Below are positions 43,322 through 51,133 of a stretch of DNA of 57,719 bases, piece by piece; the first letter of the stretch is position 1, and the number at the start of each line of letters is the position of its first letter. The notes under the pieces were generated by a model, which worked only from the letters and a program-made list of their open reading frames with translations, was not told the origin of the DNA and did no database searches. The translations under genes were made by a program, and so were the position numbers. The stretch covers positions 1 through 57,719 of IMG/VR virus record IMGVR_UViG_3300042922_000732. One strand, 5' to 3'. Origin of the DNA: a virus.

Positions 43322-43732
43322 TTAATTTAGTAGCTCATTACTTGTATCTTTATATTTTTTTGTAACTCTTTTTTCATACAATTCTTTACTATCAATATTT
43401 TTTAATCTTTTAGGGACATCCCAAGTCAAAGTTTCTTCGGGAGCATATACAACTATATCTCCATTTTCTTTCGTTCTATAAATGCTTGGGTTTATCTTTA
43501 TAAATGTTCCATCAGACATACACCTTGTAGCTTCATAATTTATAGCCTTTTCAGCTTCTTTCTTTTGAAGTCTAACCTTTTTATGCTGTAACTTACTTTG
43601 ACTAAAATTTCTTTGTATACACTTTTCAACTGACTTAACATTAAGTTTCATTTTTTTTGCTATTTCGTTAGCATTAAGTCCTTCTTCAAGATATAATCTC
43701 TTAACTAGTTCCTTATCTACTATTACCTTCAA
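43322..43732 (-). CDS. HTH protein, probable late-region transcription factor
   Basis: A 136-residue protein: the N-terminal part carries an HTH (KELVKRLYLEEGLNANEIAK, KMKLNVKSVEKCIQRNF), then a basic stretch and a beta-rich end (SIYRTKENGDIVVYAPEETL). The start is TTG at 43732, 8 nt after GGAGG; the ATG at 43771 would include that site. It follows the tandem-repeat promoter region, so it may be the first gene under that control. Confidence 0.55.
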   Translation of the reverse strand: MKVIVDKELVKRLYLEEGLNANEIAKKMKLNVKSVEKCIQRNFSQSKLQHKKVRLQKKEAEKAINYEATRCMSDGTFIKINPSIYRTKENGDIVVYAPEETLTWDVPKRLKNIDSKELYEKRVTKKYKDTSNELLN

Positions 43733-43820
43733 AACCAGTCCCTCCTCTAAAAAAGCGTATAATTCACCCAAACCAAAAAAGGAGACATCATTAACTTTTC
43801 ACAATTTATTGTTTAAATAT

Positions 43821-43905
43821 ATTATATTTTATAAGTCTCTTTTTGCCTAGATGACATTTTTGCGACATAAAAGCGACATTAACGTGACATTAGTGCGACA
43901 TTTTT
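43821..43905 (-). promoter_or_regulatory. Five tandem 11-bp operator repeats and an activator-type promoter
   Basis: Five units of 11 bp start at 43851, 43862, 43873, 43884 and 43895, each with RYGACAT at the same place. On the minus strand they end about 24 bp before a TATAAT at 43826-43821, where the -35 region (around CTAGGC) is poor. An 11-bp period puts the units on one face of the helix. This is what an activator-dependent promoter looks like, for the leftward genes from 43732. The array overlaps the 3' end of the small HTH gene, a candidate binder. Confidence 0.65.
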
Positions 43906-44103
43906 CAAAGTCTTTTCTAGCCTCTGAACTTGTCTCCTACTTATTCCTATAATCATTGCCGAATCCACTTGTGTGTATCCTTTGACAAATCTTAGATATT
44001 TTACTTTATCTTTTGTTCTTTTAAGTTTATTTATATATGCCTTATCCTTCTCTTGATCTGAGATAGATATGTCTATCTCCCTTTTGATTGTCTCTCTACT
44101 CAT
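43879..44103 (-). CDS. Small sigma-region-4/ArpU-like HTH regulator
   Basis: A 74-residue protein with an N-terminal helical part (REIDISISDQEKDKAYINKL) and an HTH typical of sigma factor region 4 and late-gene activators (KVKYLRFVKGYTQVDSAMII, GISRRQVQRLEKTLKNV). GGAGG precedes the ATG. The tandem array begins in its last codons, and the late genes lie downstream. It is a good candidate for the activator of phage late transcription, like ArpU/RinA proteins; not proven. Confidence 0.55.
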   Translation of the reverse strand: MSRETIKREIDISISDQEKDKAYINKLKRTKDKVKYLRFVKGYTQVDSAMIIGISRRQVQRLEKTLKNVALMSR

Positions 44104-44271
44104 AATCTCCTCCTATTTCTCTAAAAGTTAACTATTCTTTAACATCTATTTCTATTCCTCTTGTTACAGAAAGACTTATAATTGGACTCTTTACACATTT
44201 TCAATTCAAATTTCATTTTATCCCCCCAGAAATTCTCCAAATATAAGTATTACGCAGTATTTATATATAAA

Positions 44272-44310
44272 AAATACCGCAAATTCATTTTTGTGAATAA
44301 TGCGGTATTT
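44272..44310 (-). terminator. Cassette-boundary hairpin 1 (AAATACCGCA)
   Basis: AAATACCGCA (44272-44281) pairs with TGCGGTATTT (44301-44310). GAATAATGCGGTA at 44295-44307 is the inverted copy of TACCGCATTATTC at 45200-45212 on the other side of the gene. The same pair flanks the moron at 46057. Confidence 0.7.
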
Positions 44311-44347
44311 TCCCAATATTTTTAATTAATCTATAAAAGCACTGTTT

Positions 44348-45124
44348 TTAATTTGTTTTATTTAGTAAAATGCTTTGCTCTAATTCGGCACTTGCTTGTA
44401 CATATAAATTCTTATATTCTATGTCAGGAATACTAAATATATATCCATTCCCTGTATCAATAACCTTAATAAAGAAAAACATAGTCTTAATGTTTGTTAT
44501 TACTCTGTTTCTACTCTCTCCAGATTCAATCGATTCTTTTGTTTTTGGGGATGAATTAAGAAATGAAGAAGACATCTCATTAAACATATCTTTAATAACT
44601 TCATCGATTTCCGAGTAAGATATATGTGTATCAAGTCTACCATTAAGAACAAATATAAGAACTTTTCTTGGTCCATTTGCTAATGTTGTAATTGATAATA
44701 AAGCTATTTTTTTTTCCTGTAGCTTACTCCTAGTAATATATTGCTCGTATATTTTAGTATCTTCATCCAATTTTTTTTTCAATATTTTATAGCTGTTTTC
44801 CAGTTGATTTATCTTTCTACTATCAACTGCATTTATAATTCCTAAAGCAGCCCAAACAGCAACTGCAATAGCAATTATAGCTAAAACAATAGTTGTATAT
44901 GTTGTAAATGTAGACTTTTCTTTCTCAATTTCGGTAATTGTACCAGTTTTTAATGATTGCATTTGCTTATTTACTTCTGTTTCAATTTGCTTATTTATAT
45001 CTTCCACTGACAATTGGCTATTATTCTCCAATTTGTTATCTGATGTCGCATACGTATAATTACAAAAACACAACAATAAAATTATAGTCATAAATAAACA
45101 TTTATATAAATTCCTTATTTTCAT
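44348..45124 (-). CDS. Exported, membrane-anchored accessory protein (moron 1)
   Basis: A 258-residue protein with a signal sequence (CLFMTIILLLCFCNYTYATS), a short extracellular helical part, a membrane segment (TTIVLAIIAIAVAVWAALGI) and a long C-terminal cytoplasmic domain with coiled coil (INQLENSYKILKKKLDEDTK) and a beta-rich end. No family recognised. It is bracketed by the TACCGCATTATTC inverted repeats, forming a cassette like that of the SLATT gene at 46057. Probably a membrane function in the lysogen. Confidence 0.6.
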   Translation of the reverse strand: MKIRNLYKCLFMTIILLLCFCNYTYATSDNKLENNSQLSVEDINKQIETEVNKQMQSLKTGTITEIEKEKSTFTTYTTIVLAIIAIAVAVWAALGIINAVDSRKINQLENSYKILKKKLDEDTKIYEQYITRSKLQEKKIALLSITTLANGPRKVLIFVLNGRLDTHISYSEIDEVIKDMFNEMSSSFLNSSPKTKESIESGESRNRVITNIKTMFFFIKVIDTGNGYIFSIPDIEYKNLYVQASAELEQSILLNKTN

Positions 45125-45199
45125 TAGTTCACCACCAATTATAGTTTCTATATATATTGAAAATTATACCACATATTATTTAGATATACATCATTTTAC

Positions 45200-45231
45200 T
45201 ACCGCATTATTCAATTTTCAAAGATCAATTT
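45200..45231. repeat. Cassette-boundary repeat upstream of moron 1
   Basis: A 32-bp sequence starting TACCGCATTATTC and ending CAAAGATCAATTT. It is identical to 46627-46658. Its first 13 bp are the inverse complement of 44295-44307. Confidence 0.7.
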
Positions 45232-45295
45232 AAATTTATTACATATCCTCTAAAATTTTATTTTCTGCTGTTTCACACCATAACGGAATGACGCA

Positions 45296-45604
45296 CTAAA
45301 TCTGTTCCCATTTGATCTCTTTAAGTTCACCATATTTTTCTGTATATCTATCCATTAGAACTTCATTTATTTGTCCATCTGTGTAATGACTAGGAAAATC
45401 ATCTGTTTCCTCAATTTCTTCATTATTGGCTTTTATTATAGTAACCTCAATTAATATATACTCCTCTTGTTTAGATGCATCTGGACCTTCTCCATACATT
45501 TCCCAGCACGCTTTACTATTTGGAATCATAAACACACATCTATCTCCCGTCACACTACATTTATAACCTTCATCCATATCCCATTTTGAACATTTACAAC
45601 TCAT
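45296..45604 (-). CDS. Cys-rich small protein
   Basis: A 102-residue protein with an N-terminal cysteine cluster (SCKCSKWDMDEGYKCSVTGD, CVFMIPNSKACWEMYGEGPD) likely to bind metal, and a C-terminal beta/helix part (EEYILIEVTIIKANNEEIEE). It overlaps the upstream gene by 4 bp, so the two form a unit. Similar cysteine clusters occur in the gene at 46692. Function unknown. Confidence 0.6.
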   Translation of the reverse strand: MSCKCSKWDMDEGYKCSVTGDRCVFMIPNSKACWEMYGEGPDASKQEEYILIEVTIIKANNEEIEETDDFPSHYTDGQINEVLMDRYTEKYGELKEIKWEQI

Positions 45605-45978
45605 TTTTCTTCCCCACTTTCTATTTGCAATATGTCTGCAACATCTTTTAATGTTATTCCTTTTTCAAACCTATCAATTTGCATAAATTCTTCAAAAATA
45701 TCCTCTGCATATTCTTTTAAGATTTCCTCTTTTTTCTCTTCTGGAATATCTTTACTCTGCTCTTCGATTTCTTTTCTACATAGGTAATACGGTAATAGAA
45801 ATTTTATTAATTCTGATCTATTTTCAATTAATGCCCTGGCACAATTTATCAAAGGCTTTGCAATATCTTTATTATTGTTGTTTACATATTCATTATCCAT
45901 AGCTTCAAAATCATTTCGGATATTTATATCAACAATAAGTAACCCATCAATATTAATTTTCTTTCCTTCTTCACTCAT
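45601..45978 (-). CDS. Unknown early-region protein
   Basis: A 125-residue acidic, helical protein: INIDGLLIVDINIRNDFEAM, KPLINCARALIENRSELIKF, LCRKEIEEQSKDIPEEKKEE. No motif recognised. It lies between the two moron cassettes and pairs with the Cys-rich gene by a 4-bp overlap. Confidence 0.55.
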   Translation of the reverse strand: MSEEGKKINIDGLLIVDINIRNDFEAMDNEYVNNNNKDIAKPLINCARALIENRSELIKFLLPYYLCRKEIEEQSKDIPEEKKEEILKEYAEDIFEEFMQIDRFEKGITLKDVADILQIESGEEK

Positions 45979-46014
45979 TGTTCTACCTCGCTTTCTTACT
46001 AAAATTGCGTAAAA

Positions 46015-46050
46015 AAATACCGCAAATTCTTTCTGAATAATGCGGTATTT
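46015..46050 (-). terminator. Cassette-boundary hairpin 2 (AAATACCGCA)
   Basis: AAATACCGCA (46015-46024) pairs with TGCGGTATTT (46041-46050). GAATAATGCGGTA at 46035-46047 is inverted with respect to TACCGCATTATTC at 46627-46639. Nearly the same hairpin as at 44272-44310. Confidence 0.7.
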
Positions 46051-46056
46051 AAACTC

Positions 46057-46533
46057 TTATAGTGCTTTAATATTTTTAGTAGTTTCTTGCGATTTTTTTA
46101 GCGATTCATTAATTAAACTAATACTATCATTGTCAAATTCATTTTTGAGAGCAAAAAATTTTTCAGAATACTCTAGAAATTTTTCCTCTTCCAGCGTGTT
46201 TGTACATTTTCTATAAAATAGTATTTCTCTCGATAAGCCTGTTAATTTTATACAGTATTTTGATATATTAGAACATAATTCAGTGCTACCTTTCAAATTG
46301 TAGAAGATCGTAACTGCTGAAGCTAATGTGCTTAAAACAAAAGCAATAGAAGTTGATATCTCTCCCAATTTTAGACCTAACAAAATAGTTGTGAGAGTTG
46401 TGAATATTATTTGAATACGTCTTATACGCTGATTTCGCTTTTGCATTTTACTTACAAATGGAGCATTGTTTTCAACAGTAGTAACAATAGTATCTAACAA
46501 ATAATCAAATTTTTCTTCAATTTTAACAGACAT
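46057..46533 (-). CDS. SLATT-like two-pass membrane protein (moron 2)
   Basis: A 158-residue protein. An N-terminal helix with many charged residues (FVSKMQKRNQRIRRIQIIFT) leads into two close membrane segments (IIFTTLTTILLGLKLGEIST, IAFVLSTLASAVTIFYNL) and a helical C-terminal domain (ISKYCIKLTGLSREILFYRK, LEYSEKFFALKNEFDNDS). This layout is that of SLATT/DUF4231 proteins, which act as membrane effectors in nucleotide-signal defence systems. Here no cyclase is next to it. Ribosome site GGGGGA. It is enclosed by the same boundary repeats as the gene at 44348. Confidence 0.6.
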   Translation of the reverse strand: MSVKIEEKFDYLLDTIVTTVENNAPFVSKMQKRNQRIRRIQIIFTTLTTILLGLKLGEISTSIAFVLSTLASAVTIFYNLKGSTELCSNISKYCIKLTGLSREILFYRKCTNTLEEEKFLEYSEKFFALKNEFDNDSISLINESLKKSQETTKNIKAL

Positions 46534-46626
46534 AATTCTTTCCCCCTAATCATAAATCTAGTAAAAATTATAGCATGTATTCTATGACTTTTCACTAAAT
46601 TTAGTAGTTAGTGAGCCTTGTTCCAT

Positions 46627-46658
46627 TACCGCATTATTCAATTTTCAAAGATCAATTT
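46627..46658. repeat. Cassette-boundary repeat upstream of moron 2
   Basis: 32 bp identical to 45200-45231, beginning with TACCGCATTATTC. It lies about 95 bp before the SLATT gene start and 34 bp past the stop of the next gene. Confidence 0.7.
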
Positions 46659-46691
46659 TTTATTTTTAATTTACTACACAATATCTACATC

Positions 46692-47051
46692 TTACGAATT
46701 TATTATTTTAAAATTTTTCCTTTGTTTGTTAGCGTATAAATCAATATAATATTTGCTCATCTTAAACTCGCTACATTCAAATTTCACAATGTTTTTACTT
46801 AATGTTTCATCATCCATTCCATAAAAATAACATTCATCACAGTTCCAACATGGTTCATCTAATGTTCTTGCTTCTTCTATTGTTGTATTAGATACATGCA
46901 ATTCACAATTTTTCATGCATTTACTACACTTACATACACTATCGCATATTGTTGCATCCCATTGCATTTCTAATTTATCTACTGGCTTTCCTTCATTTTC
47001 AAAAAAACTTAGTTGATTGACTTCTTTACTATATTCATTTTCATAGTCCAT
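46692..47051 (-). CDS. Cys-rich early protein
   Basis: A 119-residue protein with a dense cysteine cluster (DATICDSVCKCSKCMKNCEL, then CWNCDECYFYGMDDETLSKN), probably zinc-binding, and basic C-terminal end (LYANKQRKNFKIINS). It lies just after the 334-residue tyrosine recombinase. Cys-rich proteins with this pattern are common in clostridial phage early regions. Function unknown. Confidence 0.6.
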   Translation of the reverse strand: MDYENEYSKEVNQLSFFENEGKPVDKLEMQWDATICDSVCKCSKCMKNCELHVSNTTIEEARTLDEPCWNCDECYFYGMDDETLSKNIVKFECSEFKMSKYYIDLYANKQRKNFKIINS

Positions 47052-47077
47052 TTAACCAACTTCCTCTACTTGTATTC

Positions 47078-48082
47078 TTAAACTACTAACTTTCTATATT
47101 CATGTTTAAGATTTTCCTGACTTAATCGAGCATAATTTTGATGTGTAGTGGTTGGTGTAGTATGTCCTAATATTTCTTGAACTCCTACAATTGACATTCC
47201 ACTATTTAATAATGTAGTTGCCTGAGTCCTTCTAAACTTATGAGCATGGACTCTTTCAGTTACATCTGTTCTTTTCCTTATTCTAGTTAACATTAACTGT
47301 AATGCTCTTACTTTGATATGATTGTGTGGAGCTTTCTCAGATAAAAATAAATATTCTGATATACCTTCTCTAGTTTCAATATACTTTTTCATATGAATCT
47401 TTGCTTTAGTTGAGAAGAAAACAACTCTCTGCTTACTACCCTTGCCAGTTACAATAATGCTTTTTTCATTCCAGTTTATATCATCTAGTTTTATATTCTT
47501 TAATTCACTAATTCTACAGGCTGTACTTGTAAGTAATTCAAAGAAAGTTTTTTCACGTTCTGTATTACATGCATCTCTTAAACTTTCAAGACTTTCTTGT
47601 TTATAGCATTTTTGAATTATTTTAGGAACTTTAGTTTGTTTTAATTTACTTGCTGGATTAGCAAATATATACTCCTCATTTTGTAGCCATCCAAAAAAAC
47701 CTTTTAGGCATGTTATATATCCATTTATTGTTGATGGCTGCTTATTTGTACTCATAAGTTGTAAAAACATTCTCAAATCCATTGTTGTTATAGTTGAAAC
47801 TGGCTTTGTAAAAAATAGATCTAATTTGTTAAGAAATAATCTGTAATTGGTTAAAGTCTTTTCACTTAGTCCTTCTAATCTCTTACATGCAATAAATATT
47901 TGTGCTTTCACTTCAATATCACTTGCAACTAGATCCTTACATTTTGTATTAATTTCATAATCATATAAAGTTTCATCTATTTTATTCTTCACTTCTAATT
48001 GAAAAGATAAATCCTGTTCCAATACCGGCATTAATAAAGTTAATTTTCCTAGTAGTCTTATGCTCAATTCATCATTTAACAT
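47078..48082 (-). CDS. Full-length tyrosine recombinase (XerC/D-like)
   Basis: A 334-residue protein with core-binding domain (about 50-145: KRLEGLSEKTLTNYRLFLNK, FGW) and catalytic domain: R190 (TACRISEL), Lys (GKGSKQR, about 217), H281-x-x-R284 (HKFRRTQAT), H307 (LGHTTPTT) and Y317. All key residues are present. It lies in the early replication region, far from the att site, so it is probably not the integrase. It may resolve multimers of the replicating circle or act at dif-like sites. It is one of five recombinases here. Confidence 0.85.
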   Translation of the reverse strand: MLNDELSIRLLGKLTLLMPVLEQDLSFQLEVKNKIDETLYDYEINTKCKDLVASDIEVKAQIFIACKRLEGLSEKTLTNYRLFLNKLDLFFTKPVSTITTMDLRMFLQLMSTNKQPSTINGYITCLKGFFGWLQNEEYIFANPASKLKQTKVPKIIQKCYKQESLESLRDACNTEREKTFFELLTSTACRISELKNIKLDDINWNEKSIIVTGKGSKQRVVFFSTKAKIHMKKYIETREGISEYLFLSEKAPHNHIKVRALQLMLTRIRKRTDVTERVHAHKFRRTQATTLLNSGMSIVGVQEILGHTTPTTTHQNYARLSQENLKHEYRKLVV

Positions 48083-48115
48083 TCCCTAATTCTCCTATAC
48101 ATTTTTTGTAAGATT

Positions 48116-48340
48116 TTAAAGTCTACTATCATCAAATAAAAATTTTTCTCTTTTTAGCGCTTCTCCACTATTACTTTCAATATCACATTCTCTAACTTCA
48201 TATAGACTTCTATATTTTTTATATGTTATTGCTGTAGTTTCCTTTATTTTAAATGTATCAACTAAGCCTTTTAATATTTTCTCCCTTGGAGCATCCTTAT
48301 TTTTATTCAAGAAATCACGTATCTTTTTAGGTATAGCCAC
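48116..48340 (-). CDS. Small DNA-binding-like early protein
   Basis: A 74-residue basic helical protein: IPKKIRDFLNKNKDAPREKI, LKGLVDTFKIKETTAITYKK. The spacing suggests an HTH. It lies between the recombinase and an unknown gene. Not recognised. Confidence 0.5.
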   Translation of the reverse strand: MAIPKKIRDFLNKNKDAPREKILKGLVDTFKIKETTAITYKKYRSLYEVRECDIESNSGEALKREKFLFDDSRL

Positions 48341-48356
48341 ATCTCTTCCCTCTTTT

Positions 48357-48599
48357 CTAATTTACAATTTGGGTAATATACCACATATCAAATATTTCAT
48401 CTGGCAATATGTATGTACACTTTTGCCAATTTGTTATTGTTGAATTATAAAACTTCAAATTCTTCTCTTTTGAAAATTTTTCTATTATATAACTATCACC
48501 ACTGCTTTTGCTTGTAATAATTACATTCCCATCTAGACCACTTACCCAGGCTTCAATAAACGTATATTCTTTTGACTTATCGATTTTATTAATATCCAT
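48357..48599 (-). CDS. Unknown small early protein
   Basis: An 80-residue protein with beta pattern (YTFIEAWVSGLDGNVIITSK, DSYIIEKFSKEKNLKFYNST). AAGGTGG precedes the ATG. It follows parB by 113 bp. No family recognised. Confidence 0.5.
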   Translation of the reverse strand: MDINKIDKSKEYTFIEAWVSGLDGNVIITSKSSGDSYIIEKFSKEKNLKFYNSTITNWQKCTYILPDEIFDMWYITQIVN

Positions 48600-48712
48600 A
48601 TTTCCACCTTTCTTATATTTTTATAAAGAGAGCTTTACGCCCTCTTATTTTTCTGCAGTAACTTTAACATTAACTTGTAACCCCTAATGCTCCGTATAGT
48701 CCTGCAGGTTAA

Positions 48713-49756
48713 TTATGTTTGTGTATTTAACCAATTTACACATGTTTGATGTTTATTATCGTTTCTACATATAAGTGCAAGATCACATATGCCTGTACAT
48801 CCATTTCCACCATTACACCTACTACATATGAAATTGGCTAATTCTTCTATATTCATTTCTTTTATTCTGTCAATTACTTTCTTAGCCATATATTCTGGTA
48901 CTATCTGCTGTACTACTTCACCAGATTTTATATCCACAACATCATTTCCAATAATGGTCAAATTAATATTTTTAACTTCTGTTTCGCTTTCCGAAACGGG
49001 CACTGTTTCTTTTATGGTTTCTTTTACTATAGTTGTTATATCCTTTGGCTTTACTTCTTCTCCAATAACTATCTTATTTACTATTTCTTTCTGTTTATCT
49101 TGCGGTAATTTACTTGTTTCATATGCTGCTGTAATTCCCAAATTACCTTTTTTAAATTCTTCCTTCGCTTCTTCTGTAAGATTATTATTAATGCTCTCCA
49201 TCCTTGCTACTTGTGTAGATGAAGTACTTAATATGTCTGCTATTATTTCTCTAACTCTACCAGGCAATTTTTCCTTTTTCTTATATTCAAGTAAAAGAGT
49301 TTTTAACTTTTCGGCTTGCTTAGTTTTCTCCCAATCTGTAAGCTGTCTAGCTGTCGAATTTGTTATTAATAATAATAGTTTATCTTTAATTGAATCCTCT
49401 TCATTCTCTACCTTACATGGAGCATATTTAAATTGTGTTTTACCTTCTTCAAACAATTTTTTTAAAGCTAAATACCTTCTATGTCCTGCTATAATTTCAT
49501 ATTTTGTGTCCGAATCGGACACATTTTTATTATCTACTTTCTTAACAACCAAGTTTTGTTGAACACCAAATATCTCAATTGAATCCTTAAGCTCTTTAAG
49601 TTCATCTTCATCTATTGAATAAAAGTTTTCTTCTTCCCATGGAATTAAATCATTAATATCTATTGGAATAGTCTTGAATTTTGTAACTTTTTCTCTATTA
49701 ACTTCATTATTTTCTGAACTACTGCCAATTAGTTCAAACATATTAAACTTACCCAT
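48713..49756 (-). CDS. parB: ParB-like partition protein with a C-terminal Cys cluster
   Basis: A 347-residue protein. The ParB/Spo0J nuclease-like domain spans about residues 28-120 (IPIDINDLIPWEEENFYSID, FGVQQNLVVKK, YEIIAGHRRYLALKKL). An HTH region (ADILSTSSTQVARMESINNN) follows. The C-terminal 45 residues contain eight cysteines (FICSRCNGGNGCTGICDLAL), not usual for ParB and probably a zinc site. It follows parA by 27 bp. ParB uses CTP to spread from parS sites; no parS was found by eye. Confidence 0.85.
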   Translation of the reverse strand: MGKFNMFELIGSSSENNEVNREKVTKFKTIPIDINDLIPWEEENFYSIDEDELKELKDSIEIFGVQQNLVVKKVDNKNVSDSDTKYEIIAGHRRYLALKKLFEEGKTQFKYAPCKVENEEDSIKDKLLLLITNSTARQLTDWEKTKQAEKLKTLLLEYKKKEKLPGRVREIIADILSTSSTQVARMESINNNLTEEAKEEFKKGNLGITAAYETSKLPQDKQKEIVNKIVIGEEVKPKDITTIVKETIKETVPVSESETEVKNINLTIIGNDVVDIKSGEVVQQIVPEYMAKKVIDRIKEMNIEELANFICSRCNGGNGCTGICDLALICRNDNKHQTCVNWLNTQT

Positions 49757-49783
49757 TCTCTTTTCCTCACATAATCAATTCTT

Positions 49784-50548
49784 TTAAGAATTTAAAAATT
49801 CTTCAACTAAATCCATATAATCTTTAGCTGCATTACATCTTTTTGAACATTCTAAAATTGGCTTATTCTCAAAAGAACTTTCATCAATCTTTACTGTTCT
49901 CCTAATATGTGTCTTAAACATTGGATAACCTGTATTATTATTTAAATAATCCTCTCCCTGAATGTTCACTTGATTTTTAGCAAATTGAGTAATAAAACAG
50001 CCTTTTAACTTAAGATCTGGATTCATTTCTTTGGCATAATCTATTTGCTCTATTAATTCCTTCATCCCATCAAACGTAAATTGATCTATCTTTAATGGTA
50101 TTAATATTTCATTACTTGCTACCATCGCATTTATAACTGAAACATTAATATCTGGTGGATTATCTATCACAGCATAATCATAATTATCTTTTACATTGTC
50201 TAAAGCTTTTCTAAGTATATATTGTTGTGGTCTGCTAGAATCCATAATTACGCTAAGATTTGCTTTAGCTAGTCCCATATTTGCAGGAATTACATCTAAA
50301 TTTTTATATCTTGTCTCAGCAATAACATCTTCTATATCAATATTTCTATTAATCATAATATCTGCAATGCTTAATTCATCTTCATTATGCAATCCAAATA
50401 ATTTAGTTGTATTTCCTTGTTTATCATTATCTATAAGTAGCACTTTTTTGCCATATACTGTGGACAAAATGTGAGCAATGTTAATACTACTCATTGTTTT
50501 TGCAACTCCACCCTTAAGATTAATAATACTTATAACTTTCATACTCAT
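49784..50548 (-). CDS. parA: ParA-family partition ATPase
   Basis: A 254-residue protein with the deviant Walker A LKGGVAKTMSSIN (residues 10-22), Walker A' LLIDNDKQGNTTKLFGL and Walker B YAVIDNPPDIN. No N-terminal HTH, so it is a Soj-like (type Ib) ParA. With ParB it could place the phage circle in the cell or, in the lysogen, act on a host process. Such a pair is a plasmid hallmark and suggests that the phage has or had an extrachromosomal stage. Confidence 0.85.
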   Translation of the reverse strand: MSMKVISIINLKGGVAKTMSSINIAHILSTVYGKKVLLIDNDKQGNTTKLFGLHNEDELSIADIMINRNIDIEDVIAETRYKNLDVIPANMGLAKANLSVIMDSSRPQQYILRKALDNVKDNYDYAVIDNPPDINVSVINAMVASNEILIPLKIDQFTFDGMKELIEQIDYAKEMNPDLKLKGCFITQFAKNQVNIQGEDYLNNNTGYPMFKTHIRRTVKIDESSFENKPILECSKRCNAAKDYMDLVEEFLNS

Positions 50549-50576
50549 AATTTCAAACCTCTTCTCTCATTATTTT

Positions 50577-50735
50577 TTACTTACAATGTAAAATTCTTCT
50601 CTTTATTCTGTTTATATTGTCCATACTGTTCATAAAAGCTTGTTTCTTACCTTCATTCTCCAATTGTCTCTTTTTAGCTATGTCTCTAATCGTTCTTTGT
50701 GCTAATTCATGTGGTGTCATTTTTCTACATTCCAT
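50577..50735 (-). CDS. Small basic helical protein
   Basis: A 52-residue protein (MTPHELAQRTIRDIAKKRQL, ENEGKKQAFMNSMDNINRIK) whose ATG overlaps the end of the VRR-NUC gene by 11 bp. The helix pattern is clear, the function is not. It precedes parA and probably shares its transcript. Confidence 0.55.
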   Translation of the reverse strand: MECRKMTPHELAQRTIRDIAKKRQLENEGKKQAFMNSMDNINRIKRRILHCK

Positions 50736-51123
50736 CAAACACACCTTCTTTAACAATTGTTTTAGACTTTTCTAAATACTTAGTTAATTTTTCTGATGCT
50801 TCTTGCCATCCATAGCAAACCTCAACATAATACCCTTGTTCAATTAAATCCTTGATCCATTTTTTCTGCTTATTAGTGGGTTTATTATCTCCAACTTTCA
50901 TTTCTATATAAGCACCATGATAACCACCCCTAGGTACTGGCAATGCTAAATCCGGTACTCCTGCTTTAACTCCTTGTCTCTTAAGTGAAACAGCTTCTTT
51001 TTTATCACGCCTTCCACCGTTTGGCACATGATATAACAAATCTAATTCTGGAAACTCTTGAGCAGCCCACATTGCCCACTGAAATAAACATATCTGTTCT
51101 TGAGATTCTTTTGCTGAAAACAT
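50725..51123 (-). CDS. VRR-NUC domain nuclease
   Basis: A 132-residue PD-(D/E)xK nuclease of the virus-type replication-repair family: SQEQICLFQWAMWAAQEFPE, HVPNGGRRDKKEAVSLKRQG, KAGVPDLALPVPRGGYHGAY, IEMKVGDNKPTNKQKKWIKD. The catalytic D in GVPDL and E-x-K in IEMK are present. Phage versions process replication or recombination structures. Start at 51123 after GGAGG. The adjacent HUH gene fits a replication block. Confidence 0.85.
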   Translation of the reverse strand: MFSAKESQEQICLFQWAMWAAQEFPELDLLYHVPNGGRRDKKEAVSLKRQGVKAGVPDLALPVPRGGYHGAYIEMKVGDNKPTNKQKKWIKDLIEQGYYVEVCYGWQEASEKLTKYLEKSKTIVKEGVFDGM

Positions 51124-51133
51124 ATAATTCCTC

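Noticed and set aside
43851-43905. Tandem repeats as a CRISPR array
   Set aside because: Units are 11 bp with 4-bp variable parts; no 25-37 bp repeats, no spacers and no cas genes. A protein-binding array explains it better.
47078-48082. The XerD-like tyrosine recombinase as the phage integrase
   Set aside because: It is about 9.6 kb from the attachment site, whereas the large serine integrase gene is directly at attR and contains the attP core.
48789-49562. 257-residue plus-strand open frame
   Set aside because: It lies wholly opposite the ParB gene, is rich in Ser/Phe/Leu as antisense frames of AT-rich genes are, and has no ribosome site.
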